A stretch of 64,000 bases of DNA from Rhododendron vialii (taxonomy: Eukaryota > Streptophyta > Magnoliopsida > Ericales > Ericaceae). The stretch spans positions 31,079,852 to 31,143,851 of the forward strand of contig NC_080562.1 in the NCBI RefSeq assembly GCF_030253575.1, written 5' to 3'. The notes beneath the pieces are model-generated. The model worked only from the letters and a program-made list of their open reading frames with translations, made no database searches and was not told where the DNA came from. Shown here piece by piece: positions 59,298 to 64,000 of this stretch. Position 1 is the stretch's first letter, and every line of letters begins with the position of its first letter. The translations under genes were made by a program, and so were the position numbers.

Positions 59298-60299
59298 CTG
59301 ACTAGTTTGACAAAATCAGCAGCACTCAATAAACTCCCTCGAGAAAGAAAAACCTTGGTGGTGGTTGTGGACCACTAATAATTTTATCCCTGCTAAAAAG
59401 GCTATTCCCACCCCAAAAAAATTGGAGTTATTATTAGTAACTAGTAATTGAGGTTTATCCGAAAGACAAAAAAGAACAAGAATAAACATAAAAACAAGGA
59501 GCTTGGTTATGATCTGATGCAACTAGAGAGTGTAGCCAAATGCATCTGCGCATCTGCCGCTTGTTGTGGCTTCCATTTTTAGTCAGACCATGGGTATTGT
59601 GAAGAAAAGATAATCCATAATAGTAATCTCATTTCTTATAGTGGTGCATTTCGTCCGGTGGCAGACACATCATTTGTACACAGCGGGGGCCAAATATTTG
59701 GTTGTGCTTCCATAACCAAATATCCAGCAGAGGCAAAACCTGCCATATTCCTTCATTTTTATCAGTTCAAACGGGTTCAGGAGTTTGGATTACTAATTGC
59801 ATCCTTTTCTCATAATATTGCTATCCCTTTCCAGCTAGAGATCTCACTCAGATCACTCACACTAAGCTCAAACACTCATTAAACAATATGCAGAATTAAA
59901 TGCCTATTAACAAAAGTGAATGGTTCCTACAGGGTACAACTCTAAACTCTTAGGCAACTCTAGCTGTGGGATTGTGAACTATGCAAAATTTAACCACTCT
60001 ATCATTTCTCCCTATTAATTTCACAGTAACAACAGTAAATTTCAGGGACTGCTTCATATCAGAATTAAGATTTGAGATTTTCAAGACCATAATCTCATAG
60101 CAAAATCCTTGAAAATTCTTCCACCAATGTAGGCACATTTATAACAGTTCATGCTCGTACACTGATCTTCACATAATTTAATCATAAAACTTCTATAATG
60201 GTTAGTCTTATATTCCACTGATTAGCATAGCGGCGAAGGCCAAACGAAAGCAGTAACAACAAAAACAAGTAAAGACACAATTCAGATATAGAATCAATT
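59298..60299. other. No confident gene
   Basis: Downstream flank of the transposase gene. A 74-codon plus frame at 59658-59882 shows no recognisable domain. Confidence 0.4.
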
Positions 60300-60431
60300 T
60301 TAAGTTCTCATCATGATACTGCCCTTATGTTTTTCCAAAATCTGCACCAAAGCTTCCAAAAAAACACCTTGTTCCTTCGCAAACGCATCCAACATGGCCG
60401 AATAGGCCTCGGAATCATCAGCAGCAGCCAT
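60300..60431 (-). other. Small coding-like ORF, unidentified
   Basis: From an ATG at 60431 right after a CTTCAG acceptor-like sequence, 43 codons read MAAADDSEAYSAMLDAFAKE, QGVFLEALVQILEKHKGSIM and MRT then stop. It is alanine/acid-rich and helical in character. It lies about 400 bp downstream of the transposase and could be a final exon, a small accessory ORF or chance. Not recognised. Confidence 0.3.
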
Positions 60432-60837
60432 TCTGAAGTTAAAAATGGTCACCACTTTCATGACATACCCAGACATGGAGAGCGATAAAACAGGCACAAA
60501 ACAGGCATATCCTGTGTTTCAAGTTCCGGAAACCCATTACACATAATCATGGAAATTGCACCATCTTGACATGCCAATTCCTAAAATTTGCACTATCTTG
60601 CCATGCTTTTTCAACTTCAAAAAATTGAACAGTGAAATTTTATTGCAGAAGTATGCAAACAAGACAATCTCAATTCATCAGTGGAACATAACCATAGTAA
60701 TGAAAAAACACATTTATTAAGCACTTCCAAAAAATTAGTCAATGGAAAAATATGCTGAAGTTCTCAAATGAAAATGTCATTCTTGAAGCAAATGTCAAAC
60801 AAAAATCCTTTCTAAAGAACATTCCTACTCTCTTATT

Positions 60838-63800
60838 CTAAACAGCAATCCCACAAGTTCTCAAATCCTTTGTGCAAGTTGTCCTGTTGTGCCTAGCAAT
60901 CTTCTCACACCTGCCGCACTTTATACCTCTAGTCTCAACTCTCCAAAGGCTCTTTACAAGTTCCCCTATTATGTGTACCAACCTGTCCGCACCTGCTACA
61001 AGTAACTTTTCTGGTCTTTGCTCCTGTTGATGGTATCCTTTCTGTCCGAGGTCGTCCCGGAGGTCTCTTGCACAGTGGAGGAAGAAGAATATCATTAGCA
61101 GCATCAAGATCAACATTCTGCCAAATCCTAGGTACAGGATTGATGCATTTCGAATACGCCTCACGATAAGATTCAGAGAAGAAGCAACGTTCCATGTAAT
61201 CATTTAAGTCCTTCTTACTTTTCTTCAATGCACAAACACCATGAACGCACGGGAACATGTTTAGCTGCCAATCTCCACAAGAACAACTACGACGCGCAAT
61301 GTCAACACCAACTGACGGATCAGACTGCACTTCATATAAATCTCCATTTGACCTAACTACATTCCATGTCTTCGATAGACCAAACAACTCAACCAACTTC
61401 TTGTCCCATTTTGGACAAATAACAGTTTTCCACTTTGCTGCCAACTCCTTCCTATCACACATTTGGTCCATTAACTTTAGTCTAATCTTATCAACAAGTT
61501 GAGTTATTGGCAATCGACGCTCCTTTCTAATCCAATTATTAAAGTACTCAACAAGATTGGAAGTCAACTCACCATATCTTTTTCCTGGGAAATAAGGATG
61601 ACACCAATGTTCATTTTCTAATCTTGACAGAAATTCAGTAATTTTTACTCCGCCATCTTGCTTGAGTTTACTCAAAAGCTTGTCACACTCTTGTACATTT
61701 GCTGCACAAGCACACCTATGGAATAAGGCCACAATATGTTTCTTCTTTTTTGTGGGTAACCCCCCCATATGCTTCTTTAAATTGGCTTTAAGATGAAGTA
61801 GACAATACGAATGGGGTGAAGACGGGAAAACAGATTCTACAGCTCGTAACAACCCTTCATGGCGATCAGATATAAACACTACTTCCTTATCAAAATCCAA
61901 AAAATCTCTCAACTTCAACATAAACCAGTGCCAATTTTCTGAATTTTCAGAATCGACAATAGCGACACAAATGGGATATAGACCTACAATCAATACAAAA
62001 GGGGGAGTAAATAAATAGCAGATAAAGCATTAAACCAATGAAAATATGGACAACACAATTGGGCAAAGCTTTACTTAACTTTAAGTTTCTGCATTTTAAA
62101 TAAAAGTGCTGGAGAAAGGTAATGAGGGCAATCTCAAAGATTTCAGAACATTATTCTGAAATCAGTTCAAGTTGAGAAAGAAGCTAAATATTTCTATTGT
62201 TTACAATAGAACGATTTCACAAAATAGGTAAGATACACAAACTTAATAAACTAATTCCGTCACTGAATAACCATGGGACCAGAAATGCACAAAAAGGCAT
62301 CTAATGACATTCCTAAGATATCCAAGCACTTGAAAGAAGATATTTACCCTCTAAAGTGAAGCCATTATGCAAAAAAGTGGAAGCTCGATAGCACCATTCT
62401 GTTTTGTTTGTATGTTTTTTCAGACCGAAACGTAAACAAACATTCAAGTTGCTGTATTTGCACTATAAAAATCTAGTGGGTTCTTGTATGTTTTGGTGAT
62501 CATCTCCAAAATGTGATTATACTGCCAATTTAAAGGAGGCATCTGCCTGGAATTGTAAACAACTTAGAAAGATGCTACAAAGGAAGCGAATATCACAGCA
62601 TACGAAAAGGTTAATTGAAGATTTCAAAAAAGTTCGTAATTCAGATTCTAGAGTGGAGAAGAAATGTCGTAATCTAAGACTTGTATGGTACAAGGGAGAA
62701 AATTCGCGCGCAGATGTGCATGAAGAGAGCATTGTTGGCAATGAATCATCCATGCCCATGGTTATCCAAATGTCATTTCCAGAAGTCCTACTTTCCAACA
62801 GCCGCAACTTCGAGCAGATAGATTATGAAACATGATAATTTGGTTCACATTTACAAGAATCAAAGTAATGTATTTTTATCCTAGATTAGTCCACCGTTCT
62901 TACTATGTTTCGGAAACCAGAAAAAAAAAATCCATTAGAATAAAAGGCAGAGACTATTAGCAGAATCCTAAGACACTCAAACATGCCATGAGCCCATAGA
63001 ATAAACAACAAACAGATCGATCATAGCACCGACCCCTCTAAATGGTAAATCGAGAACAAGAAATCGCTAATATCCACAATGACAGATCTTGAGCATCCAA
63101 AAACAGTGCTGAAGTTTAGACTTTAGATCGTAAATTAGGTTTTTTCCCCCTCTCCAGATAAGCAAGTTTCAAATGAAAACCTCATACTATTAAATCCAAT
63201 ATGTACATTTATTCTTAAGTACACTAATCCCATAACAACTTGGGAATCGATGGATATCCACAATTGTTTGTAAATATGCTCCTCGTTGTATCCCCAGATG
63301 AACTTTGCATTGGTCGAAATCACTCCATGTGTACAACCTACAAACCTGTCCATTCTCTTCATGGTAGAATCAAGTGGGAATTGCAAATTAGTACACTATT
63401 CATGGGGATTCTAGCAGGTAGTGGTTAGTTTCATATCTGCCCATATCTACCACTGTTAAATTTTTGTCAAGAATGAAAACATGGCAAAATCTAACACAAA
63501 GCATTGCTAAATTTTCAGAATGCAGTTCACTACTTCATACAAGATCGAAAAAAATGCGTAGAAAATACAAATATACTGCATCTACAAAAGATAGATAGAC
63601 GTATTACCTCGGTTGCCATCTTTAGCACAAGCAGCGAGCAAGCATCCTTTGTGAGTTCCCTTCAAAAAAGTTCCATCAAGAAACAAAAGAGGTAGACAGA
63701 ATTTAAACCCATGCTTGCAAGTTGCAAACCCGACAAACAATCTCTTGAAACGCCGGGCCTCATCGCACTCTAAGTCACATGCGCTATCAGGATTTGAAGC

Positions 63801-64000
63801 CTTAAAGGAATTCACAAACCATGTTAATTCCTTAAATGATTTTGTATAATCCCCATACACAAAACTTCTAGCCTTCTCAACACCCATCCATGCTCTTCGA
63901 TAAGTCACATCTATCCCATAGTCTTTCTTTAACTCCTTCCTAACATCCACGGGACGTTTCGACAGACTCAACCGAATATCTTCTGAAAATATTCTGCCTA
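60838..64000 (-). CDS. MULE (MuDR-type) transposase, 5' end off the window
   Basis: Exon A (64000 to 63608, open at the right edge) carries the end of the N-terminal region (VDVRKELKKDYGIDVTYRRA) and the start of the catalytic core (LPLLFLDGTFLKGTHKG, with the first Asp). Exon B (61983 to 60935) joins in phase across a 1.6 kb intron and has LYPICVAIVDSENSENWHWF, VVFISDRHEGLL (second Asp) and NLVEYFNNWIRKER (likely Glu). It then has a SWIM zinc finger (CSCGDWQLNMFPCVHG) and a CCHC knuckle (CSRCGQVGTHNRGTC). Stop is at 60935. A second knuckle (CGRCEKIARHNRTTC, about 60900) follows in a frame shifted by one base and ends at 60838. The core looks intact. MULE transposases cut and move the element and make 9-11 bp duplications. 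Confidence 0.85.
62500..62835 (+). pseudogene. Unidentified coding fragment inside the transposase intron
   Basis: On the strand opposite the transposase, a frame open from 62500 to a stop at 62833 reads KCDYTANLKEASAWNCKQLR, then KRISQHTKRLIEDFKKVRNS, RNLRLVWYKGENSRADVHEE and VIQMSFPEVLL. It is rich in Lys/Arg/Glu and looks like real protein, but it has no clear start or 5' acceptor and no domain I recognise. It may be a captured host gene piece within the MULE. Confidence 0.4.
62836..63600. other. Rest of the transposase intron, no gene seen
   Basis: AT-rich intronic sequence. Short open frames at 63135-63428 on both strands have no recognisable domains. Confidence 0.4.

Overview
This is nuclear DNA from a flowering plant, most likely a eudicot. 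Genes are split by AT-rich introns with GT..AG borders. The window holds plant-only families: ITN1/ACD6-type ankyrin-PGG proteins, a plasma-membrane H+-ATPase fragment, a plant PWWP protein tail and a MIP3 fragment. Most intergenic DNA is degenerate transposons, MITEs and microsatellites. I cannot name the species. Nothing looks prokaryotic or organellar.

Layout. 1-5.3 kb is repeats: a fold-back minisatellite, a 1.65 kb terminal-inverted-repeat (TIR) element carrying the first codons of an ABCF1/GCN20-type gene, and a solo LTR nested in a palindromic MITE. 5.9-7.3 kb has a MITE and a truncated ankyrin gene (exons 1-2 only, minus strand). 9.3-12.6 kb has further MITEs, a second TIR element with a GC-rich fragment inside, a three-unit tandem repeat and a LINE tail. 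12.9-14.8 kb has two exons of a possible unidentified gene. 16.7-19.6 kb holds Stowaway and hAT-like elements, one nested in the other. 22.9-29.4 kb contains broken gene pieces (a PWWP-protein 3' end, a repeated unidentified segment), a SINE and a 5'-truncated LINE with a target-site duplication.

At 29.35-43.01 kb a segment of about 6.3-7.3 kb is duplicated head-to-tail. Each copy carries two exons of a P-type H+-ATPase gene fragment (plus strand) and one intact four-exon ankyrin-PGG membrane protein gene (minus strand). The two copies act as filled and empty sites for each other, so young insertions can be read off directly.

From 44.6 kb to the right edge the sequence looks like one large Mutator-like element (MULE) region. 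A plus-strand nine-exon gene encodes a long coiled-coil protein ending in a Ulp1/SENP-type cysteine protease (C48) domain. A minus-strand MULE transposase (DDE domain, SWIM finger, zinc knuckle) runs off the right edge. Between these convergent genes lie a 3.5 kb array built on a GACAGTG/CACTGTC motif, a second copy of the last protease exon, a LINE zinc-finger fragment and a block carrying host gene exons, including one from MIP3. Related motif copies also sit in intron 1 of the protease gene. The nearest known parallel is the ULP-bearing Kaonashi-type MULEs. The satellite, the captured exons and an Asp-to-Asn change in the protease triad make this the most unusual part of the window.
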